A stretch of DNA of 64,000 nt, from contig NZ_LZKL01000095.1 of assembly GCF_001668725.1 (NCBI RefSeq), positions 124,001 through 188,000 of the forward strand, in the 5' to 3' direction. The notes under the pieces were generated by a model that saw nothing but the letters and a program-made list of their open reading frames with translations, was not told the origin of the DNA and searched no databases. Shown one piece after another: positions 1 through 8,011 of the stretch. Source of the stretch: Mycobacterium sp. E787 (GTDB lineage Bacteria > Actinomycetota > Actinomycetes > Mycobacteriales > Mycobacteriaceae). The translations under genes were made by a program, and so were the position numbers. Position 1 is the first letter of the stretch; each line of letters opens with the position of its first letter.

Positions 1-1340
1 AGGGTGCCCGCCACCGAAGCGGCCAGCGCGACCGCGGACACCGCCACGGTGCAGCGCACCACCAGCACGGCCGGCCTGCCCAGCTTCAGGCGGGCGCTGG
101 TGAAGTTGCCCGCGAAGTTGCCGATCCCCGCCGCGGCGCCGATCATGCCCAGCATGGCCAGTTGTTCCCACCCGTTGGATTGATGGGCCTTGGCGACGAA
201 CGCCGGGTACAAGAACAGGAAGCCGACCATCACCTTGATCGTGCAATTGCCCCACAGCGAGGTGATGATGTTGCGGCCCAACGGTTGCCGAAGCGTCCCG
301 CCGACCTTCCTGACCTCCTCAGGCCAGCCCCGCCGCGGCGGCCCGCCGTCATTGCGGTAGCTCAGGGTGGCCGGGACCTCGCCCGCGGTCACCTCCACCC
401 AGCGCGGGATCCGCATCGACAACAAGGCGCCGGCGATCGTGACGGCGACGACGACGAACAACGCGCCGGGCAGCTTGAACAGGTGGGTGCCGACGAACTC
501 GACGCCGCCCGCGATGGCGCCGCCGGCGATCGTGCCGCCCAGGAGGCCGAATACCGTCAGCCGGGAGTTCACCCGCACCAGGTCGATGGACGGCGGCATC
601 ACCCGCGGCGTCACCGCGCTGCGCAGCACGCTGAACGATTTGGAGAGCACCATCATGGCCAGTGCGCACGGGTAGAGCACCATCGACGGGTAGCTGCCAG
701 TGGCGCCGTCGTAGTTCATGATCAGCAACACCGCCAGCGCGGTGCGCAGCGCGAAGGACAGCGCCAGCGCGACGCGCCGGCCGTGCTGCAGCCGGTCCAG
801 CGCCGGGCCGATGAGCGGCGCGATCACCGCGAACGGCGCGATGGTGATCAGCAGGTACAGCGCGACCTTCGACTTGCTCTCCCCGCTGGCCGCGGCGAAG
901 AACAGCGTGTTGGCCAGCGCGACGGCCATCGCGGCATCCACCGCGAAGTTGGCGACCACCGGCCACGTCAGTGCCGTCAGGCCGGACTTGTCGGCGCCGT
1001 CGGCGGTGGCGGCCCGCTGCACCATCCAGTACATGCGGGAACCCATCTCGCGGCTGCGCATCGCCGCGGCGCGGGTGACCGTGATCCGTTCGCCGGCGGT
1101 GGGACCGCGTGGGGGTGTGTCACCCGTGCGGCCCGGCTCGGCCTGCTCGCCCAACGGCGGCAGATACCGGTTCGCGCTGGGCATCGGCGGGGGGCGTCGC
1201 GACCGCGCCCGGCCGGCGTCATCGGCCGGGTAGTTGGCCATGCCCGGGTGCTGGCCCGCCGAGCCGTTGCGGTCCGGGCCGCTCCGGCGACCCGGGTTGG
1301 AGGCCACCCGACCCCGATCGTCACGCCGCCGTCCGGACAC
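1..1340 (-). CDS. MFS-like multi-pass membrane protein (Rv0876c ortholog), 3' end cut by window edge
   Basis: The reading frame is open to the left edge, so the C-terminus is missing. The first ~65 residues are rich in Pro and Arg and look cytoplasmic. They are followed by repeated hydrophobic helices typical of a 12-helix transporter, with short basic loops between them. The closest match I recall is M. tuberculosis Rv0876c, a conserved membrane protein of unknown substrate. The first possible start after an upstream stop is GTG at 1340; it has no Shine-Dalgarno and may be leaderless. ATG at 1241 is the alternative. The gene is divergent from the Rv0877-like gene at 1427. The family assignment is firm; the substrate is unknown. 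Confidence 0.8.
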   Translation of the reverse strand, partial: MSGRRRDDRGRVASNPGRRSGPDRNGSAGQHPGMANYPADDAGRARSRRPPPMPSANRYLPPLGEQAEPGRTGDTPPRGPTAGERITVTRAAAMRSREMGSRMYWMVQRAATADGADKSGLTALTWPVVANFAVDAAMAVALANTLFFAAASGESKSKVALYLLITIAPFAVIAPLIGPALDRLQHGRRVALALSFALRTALAVLLIMNYDGATGSYPSMVLYPCALAMMVLSKSFSVLRSAVTPRVMPPSIDLVRVNSRLTVFGLLGGTIAGGAIAGGVEFVGTHLFKLPGALFVVVAVTIAGALLSMRIPRWVEVTAGEVPATLSYRNDGGPPRRGWPEEVRKVGGTLRQPLGRNIITSLWGNCTIKVMVGFLFLYPAFVAKAHQSNGWEQLAMLGMIGAAAGIGNFAGNFTSARLKLGRPAVLVVRCTVAVSAVALAASVAGT

Positions 1341-1426
1341 GAATCAATTCTGTCTTATGCCGGCAGGCAACCGGGCGTGGCTCGCCAACCTTAGTATTGG
1401 AGACGCAGTGCAAGAGAGGGGACAGC

Positions 1427-2323
1427 GTGACCGGACCCAGTGAAGGGTCGGTGGAATCCGCCGCGACGACCGTGGCCGAGTGGCCCGACGAGTTGGCGGC
1501 GGTGCTCACCGGCGCGGCCGACCGGGCCAGGGCGGCCGTCGAGGAGTTCGCCGGCGCCGAGGCCGTCGGGGACTACCTGGGCGTCGGCTACGAGGACCCG
1601 ACCGCCGCGACCCACCGGTTCCTGGCGCATCTGCCCGGTTACCAGGGGTGGCAATGGGCGGCCGTCGTCGCCGCGTACCCGGGTGCCGACCACGCCACGA
1701 TCAGCGAAGTGGTGCTGATCCCCGGGCCGACGGCGCTGCTGGCGCCGCAGTGGGTGCCGTGGGATCAACGGGTGCGGCCGGGCGATCTGAGCCCCGGCGA
1801 CCTGCTGGCGCCCGCGGCGGACGACCCGCGATTGGTCCCCGGCTACGCCGCCAGCGGCGACCCGGAGATCGACGAGACCGCCGCCGAAATCGGGTTGGGC
1901 CGGCGCTGGGTGATGAGCGCCGTCGGCCGCGCCGAGGCGGCCGAGCGCTGGCACACCGGGGAATTCGGTCCCGATTCGGCGATGGCCCGGTCCACCAAGC
2001 GGATGTGCCGCGATTGTGGTTTCTTCCTGCCCCTGGCCGGTTCGCTGGGCGCGATGTTCGGTGTGTGCGGTAACGAGCTGTCCGCCGACGGGCGCATCGT
2101 CGACAAGCAGTACGGCTGCGGCGCCCATTCCGACACGCCGGCCCCCGCTGGCACCGGCTCGCCCGCGTACGAGCCGTACGACGACGGCGTGCTGGACGTC
2201 GCGGAGAAGCCGCCGCCGCAATCGCCGGAGCCGATACCGGAGGCGGCCGAGGCCGAGCCGGAGCCGATACCGGAGCCCATACCGGAGGCCGCGGAGACCG
2301 AGCCGGCGGAACCGGGCGATTAG
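1427..2323 (+). CDS. DUF3027 family protein (Rv0877 ortholog)
   Basis: 298 residues from a GTG start preceded by a good GAGAGGGG ribosome site. The body matches the actinobacterial DUF3027 family, whose function is unknown. Cys194, Cys197, Cys214 and Cys231 form a CxxC...C...C pattern that could bind zinc (inference). The last ~55 residues are low-complexity Pro/Glu repeats of the type PEPIPEAAE and are probably disordered. A TTAGTATT stretch near 1391-1398 could be a -10 element. The gene runs convergently into the SRPBCC gene and the two stop codons overlap. Confidence 0.85.
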   Translation: MTGPSEGSVESAATTVAEWPDELAAVLTGAADRARAAVEEFAGAEAVGDYLGVGYEDPTAATHRFLAHLPGYQGWQWAAVVAAYPGADHATISEVVLIPGPTALLAPQWVPWDQRVRPGDLSPGDLLAPAADDPRLVPGYAASGDPEIDETAAEIGLGRRWVMSAVGRAEAAERWHTGEFGPDSAMARSTKRMCRDCGFFLPLAGSLGAMFGVCGNELSADGRIVDKQYGCGAHSDTPAPAGTGSPAYEPYDDGVLDVAEKPPPQSPEPIPEAAEAEPEPIPEPIPEAAETEPAEPGD

Positions 2324-2775
2324 CCCCGCTCGGCGGCGGCCTTGATTCTCGCCAGCGAGGCGTTCATCCCGTCGAGCAGCTCGCGTTCGAAGTTCGCGGT
2401 CCCACCCATGAGCGCGTTAACCGACAGACTGGAAAACGCGCTGACGCCGTTCTCGGCGTGACGGCTCTCGATCACCCGCGTGCCCTGGCCGGTGGGCTCG
2501 AGCTCGTAGCTCCAGATGGTGCCGTTGATGTCGACACGGAACGCGAGCCTCTTTTCGGGGATGACCTCGACAACCGTGCAGGTGGTGGGCCAGAACATGC
2601 GGTGGCGGCGGTTGAGGTTGAGGGTGCGGGTGCCCGCGCGCAGCGGCCCGAACGGCCTCATCCAGCGGCACTGCGGGCTCCACTCCGGCATCCTGCCGAA
2701 GTCGGATATCAACGCCCAGACCTTCGATGCCGGTGCGTCGATGTCGACTTGCGCTTGCAGCAGCGGGGCGGCCAT
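2320..2775 (-). CDS. SRPBCC / polyketide-cyclase-like lipid-binding protein
   Basis: 151 residues with the START/SRPBCC layout: an N-terminal strand with IDAPASKVWALISDF, a central beta sheet, and a long C-terminal helix. Such proteins bind hydrophobic ligands in a cavity; no catalytic residues can be named and the ligand is unknown. The gene lies 18 bp downstream of the DUF2530 gene on the same strand, so the two may be co-transcribed. It is not part of the M. tuberculosis gene order at this place as I remember it. PPE13 sits there in M. tuberculosis. Confidence 0.8.
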   Translation of the reverse strand: MAAPLLQAQVDIDAPASKVWALISDFGRMPEWSPQCRWMRPFGPLRAGTRTLNLNRRHRMFWPTTCTVVEVIPEKRLAFRVDINGTIWSYELEPTGQGTRVIESRHAENGVSAFSSLSVNALMGGTANFERELLDGMNASLARIKAAAERG

Positions 2776-2793
2776 CGGTCCTCCAAGGCGGAA

Positions 2794-3069
2794 CTAGTTG
2801 CGGTCGAGGTAGGTTTCCAGGCCCGTCTGCGCGCCACGGGCGCCGCGGCGAGCGCCGGCGAGCTGCAACACGAAGATGCTGGTGCCGAGCAGTCCCACGC
2901 CCAGCCCGCCCAGCGTCACCGGGCGCCAACTCTGCAGGGCCGGCACGGCGAAAGCCAGCGCCGCGCCGATCAGCCAGCCCAGGAAGCCGACCGCGATGAC
3001 GGGCCACACCTCCAGCAGCGCCCGCGGGAGCGGCGGCGGCTCCGGGGTGTGGCCGGGTTCGACAGACAT
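2794..3069 (-). CDS. Small two-helix membrane protein, DUF2530-like (Rv0879c ortholog)
   Basis: 91 residues, the same length as Rv0879c. A Pro-rich N-terminus precedes two membrane helices (about residues 20-40 and 48-68) and an Arg-rich cytoplasmic tail. Start ATG at 3069 is chosen because the protein then begins with the family pattern MSVEPGHTPEPPPLPRALL; the longer upstream frame has no similarity to the family. It is divergent from the MarR gene with a ~120 bp shared control region. Function unknown. Confidence 0.85.
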   Translation of the reverse strand: MSVEPGHTPEPPPLPRALLEVWPVIAVGFLGWLIGAALAFAVPALQSWRPVTLGGLGVGLLGTSIFVLQLAGARRGARGAQTGLETYLDRN

Positions 3070-3168
3070 CGCGATCAACATACCCGGCGGCGACGGGGCC
3101 CGGAACCGCCCGAGCGAGGTCGAGGACCAAAGTCCACGGATGTCAGTTTGGTGTCCCGCATCAGTGGC

Positions 3169-3180
3169 GTTACGTGTAAC
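3169..3180. promoter_or_regulatory. Palindrome upstream of the MarR gene
   Basis: GTTACGTGTAAC has two perfect 5-base arms around GT and ends 8 bases before the MarR start codon. Its position fits an autoregulatory MarR operator. It may equally contain the -10 element of a leaderless promoter. The assignment is by position only. Confidence 0.45.
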
Positions 3181-3188
3181 CTCGCGCC

Positions 3189-3620
3189 ATGCCTGACAGC
3201 GACGCCCGGCTGGCGAGCGACTTGTCGCTGGCGGTGATGCGGCTGGCCCGCCAACTGCGGTTCCGCAATCCGTCATCGCCGGTGTCGCTGTCGCAGTTGT
3301 CGGCGCTGGCGACGCTGACCAACGAGGGCGCGATGACGCCCGGCGCGCTGGCGATTCGCGAGCGCGTGCGACCGCCGTCGATGACCCGGGTGATCGCGTC
3401 GCTCGCAGAGATGGGGTTGGTGGACCGCGCCCCGCATCCCGTCGACGGCCGGCAGGTGCTGGTCTCGGTGTCCGAGTCCGGTGCCGAGTTGGTCAAGGCC
3501 AACCGTCGCGCCCGCCAGGAGTGGCTGGCCAAGCGGCTGGCGACCCTGGACGGCGATCAGCGCGAGACCCTGCGCGAGGCCGCCGATCTGATGCTTGCGC
3601 TGGTCGACGAAAGCCCGTGA
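3189..3620 (+). CDS. MarR-family transcriptional regulator (Rv0880 ortholog)
   Basis: 143 residues with a winged-helix DNA-binding core. The recognition region is around residues 55-75 (SMTRVIASLAEMGLVDR) and the wing is the segment VDGRQVLVSVSESG. N- and C-terminal helices would form the dimer. MarR proteins are usually ligand-released repressors; the ligand here is unknown. The gene heads an operon: its stop overlaps the GTG start of the rRNA methyltransferase (GTGA), which in turn overlaps the next gene in the same way. Confidence 0.92.
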   Translation: MPDSDARLASDLSLAVMRLARQLRFRNPSSPVSLSQLSALATLTNEGAMTPGALAIRERVRPPSMTRVIASLAEMGLVDRAPHPVDGRQVLVSVSESGAELVKANRRARQEWLAKRLATLDGDQRETLREAADLMLALVDESP

Positions 3621-4441
3621 CCGGCGGCTTGGATGTTCAGGACGTCACCGACCCCGACGACCCGCGCGTCGACGATTTCCGCGACCTGAACAGCGTCGAT
3701 CGCCGTCCCGATCTGCCGACGGGCAAGGGGCTGGTGATCGCCGAAGGGGTGCTGGTCGTGCAGCGCATGCTGGCGTCCCGATTCACCCCGCACGCCCTGC
3801 TGGGCACCGAGCGTCGGCTGTTGGAGCTCAAGGACGACCTGGCCGGTGCCGCGGCGCCGTTCTACCGGGCGTCGGCCGAGGTGATGGCGCAGGTGGTCGG
3901 CTTCCACCTGAACCGCGGCGTCCTCGCGGCCGCCCGCAGGGTGCCGGAGCCCAGCGTCGCGCAGGTGGCGGAGTCCGCCAGGACAGTCGCGGTGCTCGAG
4001 GGTGTCAACGACCACGAGAACCTGGGCTCGATCTTCCGCAACGCGGCCGGGCTGGGGGTCGACGCGGTGATATTCGGCGAGGGCTGCGCCGACCCGCTGT
4101 ACCGCCGGGCCGTGCGGGTGTCGATGGGTCACGCGCTGCTGGTGCCCTACGCGCGGGCTTCGCACTGGCCCCACGACCTTCTGCTGTTGAAGGAGAACGG
4201 GTTTCGGCTCATGGCGATGACACCGCAGCGCGAGGCGTCCGCGCTGGCCGAAGCGATGGCGGCGGCGGTCGACGAGCGTGTCGCGGTGCTGGTCGGCGCC
4301 GAGGGCCCCGGGCTGACGACGGCCACTCTGCGGCTCAGTGACGTGCCGGTGCGGGTCCCGATGTCGCGCGGCACCGACTCGCTCAACGTCGCGACGGCGG
4401 CGGCCCTGGCGTTCTACGAGCGGGCTAGGCTCACGTGGTGA
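3617..4441 (+). CDS. SpoU/TrmH-type RNA 2'-O-methyltransferase (Rv0881 ortholog)
   Basis: 274 residues from GTG 3617, which overlaps the MarR stop. All three SPOUT motifs are present: motif 1 around residues 127-145 (LEGVNDHENLGSIFRNAAGL, with the catalytic-type Asn/Arg), motif 2 near 226-233 (VGAEGPGL), and motif 3 at 249-262 (MSRGTDSLNVATAA), which build the trefoil knot that binds SAM. The N-terminal ~110 residues form the RNA-recognition domain. It is expected to methylate a ribose in 23S rRNA or tRNA; the exact site cannot be read from sequence. Confidence 0.92.
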   Translation: MTGGLDVQDVTDPDDPRVDDFRDLNSVDRRPDLPTGKGLVIAEGVLVVQRMLASRFTPHALLGTERRLLELKDDLAGAAAPFYRASAEVMAQVVGFHLNRGVLAAARRVPEPSVAQVAESARTVAVLEGVNDHENLGSIFRNAAGLGVDAVIFGEGCADPLYRRAVRVSMGHALLVPYARASHWPHDLLLLKENGFRLMAMTPQREASALAEAMAAAVDERVAVLVGAEGPGLTTATLRLSDVPVRVPMSRGTDSLNVATAAALAFYERARLTW

Positions 4442-4707
4442 GTGACGAGTCCGTCCCCTGGGCAACGGGTTTGACGGTTTCCGCGTTCGTCGCCGGCGTG
4501 ACAGGCGTCGCCGTGGTGGTGCTCAGTCTCGGGCTGATCCGGGTGCATCCGTTGTTGGCGGTCGGGCTCAACGCCGTGGCGGCGGGTGGCTTGGCGCCGA
4601 CGTTGTGGGGCTGGCGGCGCACGCCGGTGCTGCGCTGGTTTGTGCTGGGCGCGGCCGTGGGGGTGGCCGGGGCATGGCTGACGCTGCTGGCGATGACGGT
4701 CGGCTAG
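4435..4707 (+). CDS. Small membrane protein (Rv0882 ortholog)
   Basis: 90 residues with three hydrophobic segments at about 10-32, 37-57 and 65-86. Two tandem GTG codons (4435 and 4438) could start it. The second overlaps the preceding stop as GTGA, the same junction as the previous gene pair, so translational coupling is likely. It is the last gene of the MarR operon. Function unknown. Confidence 0.8.
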   Translation: MVSDESVPWATGLTVSAFVAGVTGVAVVVLSLGLIRVHPLLAVGLNAVAAGGLAPTLWGWRRTPVLRWFVLGAAVGVAGAWLTLLAMTVG

Positions 4708-4727
4708 CGGGGACCGCGGGCCCCCGC
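4707..4727. terminator. Possible bidirectional terminator hairpin
   Basis: Arms GCGGGG (4707-4712) and CCCCGC (4722-4727) sit in the 27-bp gap between two convergent genes. There is no T run, which is common for mycobacterial terminators. The stem is short. Confidence 0.35.
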
Positions 4728-4734
4728 CATCGGG

Positions 4735-5529
4735 CTAGCGGTGGCCGCCGGATCGGACGCCGAGCAGCACGTCTTCCCACGCCGGGATGACCGGCTTGCC
4801 GCGCCGCGTGTGCACCGGCTGTTCCGGCGGTGCGGCGGGCTCGGCGGGCTCGGCGGGCTCGGCGGCTTTTCCTTCGGGGGCGGGAGGTTGCGGGGCCTCG
4901 AAGTCCAGGCGGGCCACCCGGGCGAGCGGCCGCAGCGGGCGCTCGAAGGCCGGGTCGATCAGCTCGCTGGCCGCGTCGTCGACCGCCGTGACCGTTCCGC
5001 CGTGGGCGCCGGGGGCGAAGCTGAAGTGCGCGATGTTGTCGGAACGCCCCGCCTTCCAAGCGAGTTGCACGGTCCAGCGGCTGTCTTCGTTGCGCCAGGC
5101 GTCCCAGCTGAGCCGGTCGGGCTCCAGCCCGCGCGCCACCAAGGCGGCGCTGACCGTCTCCAGCAGCGTGAGGACGGCGGGCCCGTCGGCGAGCATCGGG
5201 TGCGCCGCCGTTGCCAGTTCCGCGGCGCGAGCGCGTTCCAGCAACACGGGGTGAGCGAACCGGCGGACCCGGGAAATGTCTGAGCCCGACGCGGTGGCCA
5301 CCTGGTCGACTGACGCGCCGGCGCGGATTCGGGCCTGAATTTCTTTGGGGCTCAACATGTTAGTGACCTGGATGTCCAGCTGCGGCTGCTCGGGCGGTGG
5401 CGACTCGCCGCGGAGGACGGCCCGGAGTCTGTCGTCGGCCACCAGCTTGAACCGTTCTGCGGGGTCGTCACCCTGGCAGAGGATGTATTTGCCCTCGTCA
5501 TCGAGACCAACCACTTTGAGTTCCCGCAT
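4735..5529 (-). CDS. sepH: Cell-division protein SepH (DUF3071; Rv0883c ortholog)
   Basis: 264 residues. The N-terminal half is the conserved SepH domain and ends in a helix-turn-helix at about residues 60-92 (LSPKEIQARIRAGASVDQVA...SRVRRF). The region around 190-235 is a Glu/Pro/Ala linker. The C-terminus ends with a conserved short motif (KPVIPAWEDVLLGVRS). SepH homologs in actinobacteria bind FtsZ and stimulate its assembly at the septum. The gene is convergent with the Rv0882-like gene. The call rests on family recognition. Confidence 0.9.
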   Translation of the reverse strand: MRELKVVGLDDEGKYILCQGDDPAERFKLVADDRLRAVLRGESPPPEQPQLDIQVTNMLSPKEIQARIRAGASVDQVATASGSDISRVRRFAHPVLLERARAAELATAAHPMLADGPAVLTLLETVSAALVARGLEPDRLSWDAWRNEDSRWTVQLAWKAGRSDNIAHFSFAPGAHGGTVTAVDDAASELIDPAFERPLRPLARVARLDFEAPQPPAPEGKAAEPAEPAEPAAPPEQPVHTRRGKPVIPAWEDVLLGVRSGGHR

Positions 5530-5650
5530 GGCTTCTCCTCGGAGGCTCCGCGCCGGTCAGCGACGGACCCGTCAGGTCCGCACTCTAATGCAGCCAACGC
5601 CGGTAACCCGCTCTGACACGCTGGCGGGTTGCGGGCCGGTGACGGTTGAG

Positions 5651-6769
5651 TTAAAGGCGCTCGACCACCCAGTCGACGCACTGGGTCAGGGCGCTGACGT
5701 CATCGGGGTCGACGGCGGGGAACATCGCCACCCGCAACTGGTTGCGGCCCAGTTTGCGGTAGGGCTCGGTGTCGACGATGCCGTTGGCCCTCAGCGTCTT
5801 GGCGACGGCCGCGGCGTCGACCTCGTCGACGAAGTCGATCGTGCCGACCACCTGGGACCGCAACGCCGGATCGGTGACGAACGGCGTGGTGTAGGGCCGC
5901 TCCTGCGCCCACGAGTACAACCGCTGCGAGGAATCCGCCGTGCGCTTCACCGCCCAGTCGAGGCCGCCGTTGCCGAGCAGCCAGTCCAGCTGCTCGGCCA
6001 TCAGTGCCAGGGTGCCGATCGCCGGGGTGTTGTACGTCTGATTCTTCAGGCTGTTTTCGACGGCTATCGGCAGCGACAGGAAGTCGGGAACCCAGCGCCC
6101 GGAGGAGGCGATGGACTCGATGCGCGCCAGCGCGGCGGGGCTCAGGACGGCCAGCCACAGCCCGCCGTCGCTGGCGAAGTTCTTCTGGGGCGAGAAGTAG
6201 TAGGCGTCCGCCTGGGTGATGTCGACGGGGAGGCCGCCCGCACCCGACGTCGCGTCGATGAGGACCAGGGCGCCGTCCGAGCCGGCGGGCCGGCGGATCG
6301 GCACCGCGACGCCGGTCGACGTCTCGTTGTGCGCCCAGGCGACCGCGTCGACCGACGGATCGGCCTGCGGCTCGGGCGCGCTGCCGGCGTCCGACTTGAT
6401 GATGATGGGGTCGCCGACGAACGGGTTCTTGGCGACGCAGGAGGCGAACTTCGAGCTGAACTCGCCGAACGACAGGTGCAGCGAGCGCGTGTCGATCAGC
6501 CCGAAGGCGGCGGCGTCCCAGAACGCCGTCGCACCGCCGTTGCCAAGGATGACCTCATAACCGTCGGGCACGGAGAAAAGCTCTCGCACTCCGGAGCGAA
6601 CCCGGCCCACCAGATCCTTGACCGGCGCTTGCCGGTGCGACGTGCCGAACAGCGGCGCGGCGGTGGTGGTCAACGCCTTCAGCTGCTCGGGTCGGACCTT
6701 GGAGGGGCCGGAGCCGAAGCGGCCGTCGCGGGGTTTGATGTCGGAGGGGATGTCGAGCTGGTCAGCCAT
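5651..6769 (-). CDS. serC: Phosphoserine aminotransferase
   Basis: 372 residues, close to the 376 of M. tuberculosis SerC. It converts 3-phosphohydroxypyruvate and glutamate to phosphoserine and 2-oxoglutarate in serine synthesis. The PLP lysine is K196 in the motif YYFSPQKNFASDGG; GNGGATAFWD near residue 80 contributes to the phosphate and PLP site. ATG 6769 is preferred because the extra N-terminal residues in the longer frame run into the promoter of the neighbouring gene. The gene is divergent from the diiron oxygenase. Confidence 0.95.
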   Translation of the reverse strand: MADQLDIPSDIKPRDGRFGSGPSKVRPEQLKALTTTAAPLFGTSHRQAPVKDLVGRVRSGVRELFSVPDGYEVILGNGGATAFWDAAAFGLIDTRSLHLSFGEFSSKFASCVAKNPFVGDPIIIKSDAGSAPEPQADPSVDAVAWAHNETSTGVAVPIRRPAGSDGALVLIDATSGAGGLPVDITQADAYYFSPQKNFASDGGLWLAVLSPAALARIESIASSGRWVPDFLSLPIAVENSLKNQTYNTPAIGTLALMAEQLDWLLGNGGLDWAVKRTADSSQRLYSWAQERPYTTPFVTDPALRSQVVGTIDFVDEVDAAAVAKTLRANGIVDTEPYRKLGRNQLRVAMFPAVDPDDVSALTQCVDWVVERL

Positions 6770-6922
6770 GTCAGCCAGCCTAGTGAGCGATCCGAAGGCG
6801 GCGGCGCCGCGGGCTGGAGTGGGCGACGGGTTGTGAGCCAGACCACACGGATCGGGTGACCACTGGTCAGCCCACAGTGCCTTGGAGCGGTCTAGAAAAT
6901 ATCCGGTACCTGCGGTACTGTC

Positions 6923-6939
6923 TGGACATTGCACGTCCA
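6923..6939. promoter_or_regulatory. Inverted repeat before the diiron oxygenase/fprB pair
   Basis: TGGAC and GTCCA form a dyad with a 7-base spacer, 28 bases upstream of the start codon at 6968. It could be an operator for an unidentified regulator. No assignment is possible from the sequence. Confidence 0.3.
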
Positions 6940-6967
6940 AATGTAAACCTCGTTGGGGAGGCTTGGA

Positions 6968-7993
6968 ATGGACAGGACGCGAATGGTCCGGCGTTGGCGA
7001 CGCAACATGGAAGTGCGCGACGACGCCGAGTACGTGAACATGCTTGCCACACTGTCCGAGGGGTCGGTGCGGCGCAACTTCAACCCGTATACCGACATCG
7101 ACTGGGACTCACCGGAATTCGCGGTCACGGAGAACGACCCCCGATGGATCCTGCCGTTGACCGATCCATTGGGGCGGCATCCCTGGTATCAGGCCCAATC
7201 CCAAGAGCGCAAGATCAAGATCGGCATGTGGCGACAGGCCAACGTCGCCAAGGTGGGATTGCATTTCGAGTCGATCCTGATCCGCGGCCTGATGAACTAC
7301 ACGTTCTGGGTGCCCAACGGGTCGCCCGAATACCGGTACTGCCTGCACGAATCTGTCGAAGAGTGCAACCACACCATGATGTTCCAGGAGATGGTGAACC
7401 GCATCGGCGCCGACGTGCCGGGAATGCCGCGGATGCTCAAGTGGCTGTCGCCGCTGGTTCCACTGGTCGCCGGCCCGTTGCCGGTGGCGTTTTTCATCGG
7501 CGTGCTCGCCGGTGAGGAACCCATCGACCACACGCAGAAAAACGTGCTGCGCGAAGGTAAGTCGCTGCACCCGATCATGGAGCGGGTGATGGCCATCCAC
7601 GTGGCCGAGGAGGCCCGGCACATCTCGTTCGCCCACGAGTTCCTGCGCAGGCGGTTGCCGGAGCTGACCGACCGCCAACGGTTCTGGACGGCGCTGTACC
7701 TGCCGCTGACCATGAAGGTGTTGTGCCGCGCAATCGTGGTGCCGCCCAAGGCATTCTGGCGCGAATTCGAGATTCCGCGCGAGGTCAAGAAGGAACTGTT
7801 CTTCCGGTCCCCGGAGTCGCGCAAGTGGCTCAGCGACATGTTCGGTGATGTGCGAATGCTGGCTCACGACACCGGGCTGATGGAAACGCGGTCGGCCCGG
7901 CTGATGTGGCGGCTCTGCAAGATCAACGGCAAGCCGTCGCGCTACCGCAGCGAGCCGCAGCGCCGGCACCTGGCCGCCGCGCCGGCCGCTTAG
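6968..7993 (+). CDS. AurF-type diiron oxygenase (Rv0885 ortholog)
   Basis: 341 residues; GGGGAGG lies just upstream of ATG 6968. The helical body carries ligands in the ferritin-like diiron pattern: Glu101, the ESVEECNH motif (Glu131/132, His135), Glu183/184, and HVAEEARH (His211, Glu215, His218). AurF relatives oxidise amines or other small substrates with O2. The gene is 18 bp upstream of fprB, a ferredoxin-ferredoxin reductase fusion, which would be a natural electron donor. Substrate unknown; M. tuberculosis has the same pairing. Confidence 0.88.
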   Translation: MDRTRMVRRWRRNMEVRDDAEYVNMLATLSEGSVRRNFNPYTDIDWDSPEFAVTENDPRWILPLTDPLGRHPWYQAQSQERKIKIGMWRQANVAKVGLHFESILIRGLMNYTFWVPNGSPEYRYCLHESVEECNHTMMFQEMVNRIGADVPGMPRMLKWLSPLVPLVAGPLPVAFFIGVLAGEEPIDHTQKNVLREGKSLHPIMERVMAIHVAEEARHISFAHEFLRRRLPELTDRQRFWTALYLPLTMKVLCRAIVVPPKAFWREFEIPREVKKELFFRSPESRKWLSDMFGDVRMLAHDTGLMETRSARLMWRLCKINGKPSRYRSEPQRRHLAAAPAA

Positions 7994-8011
7994 GACTGCA
8001 CGGGTTCCCTT

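Noticed and set aside
5345..6859. 504-codon plus-strand frame over serC
   Set aside because: Antisense shadow. SerC on the minus strand has the PLP lysine and full length.
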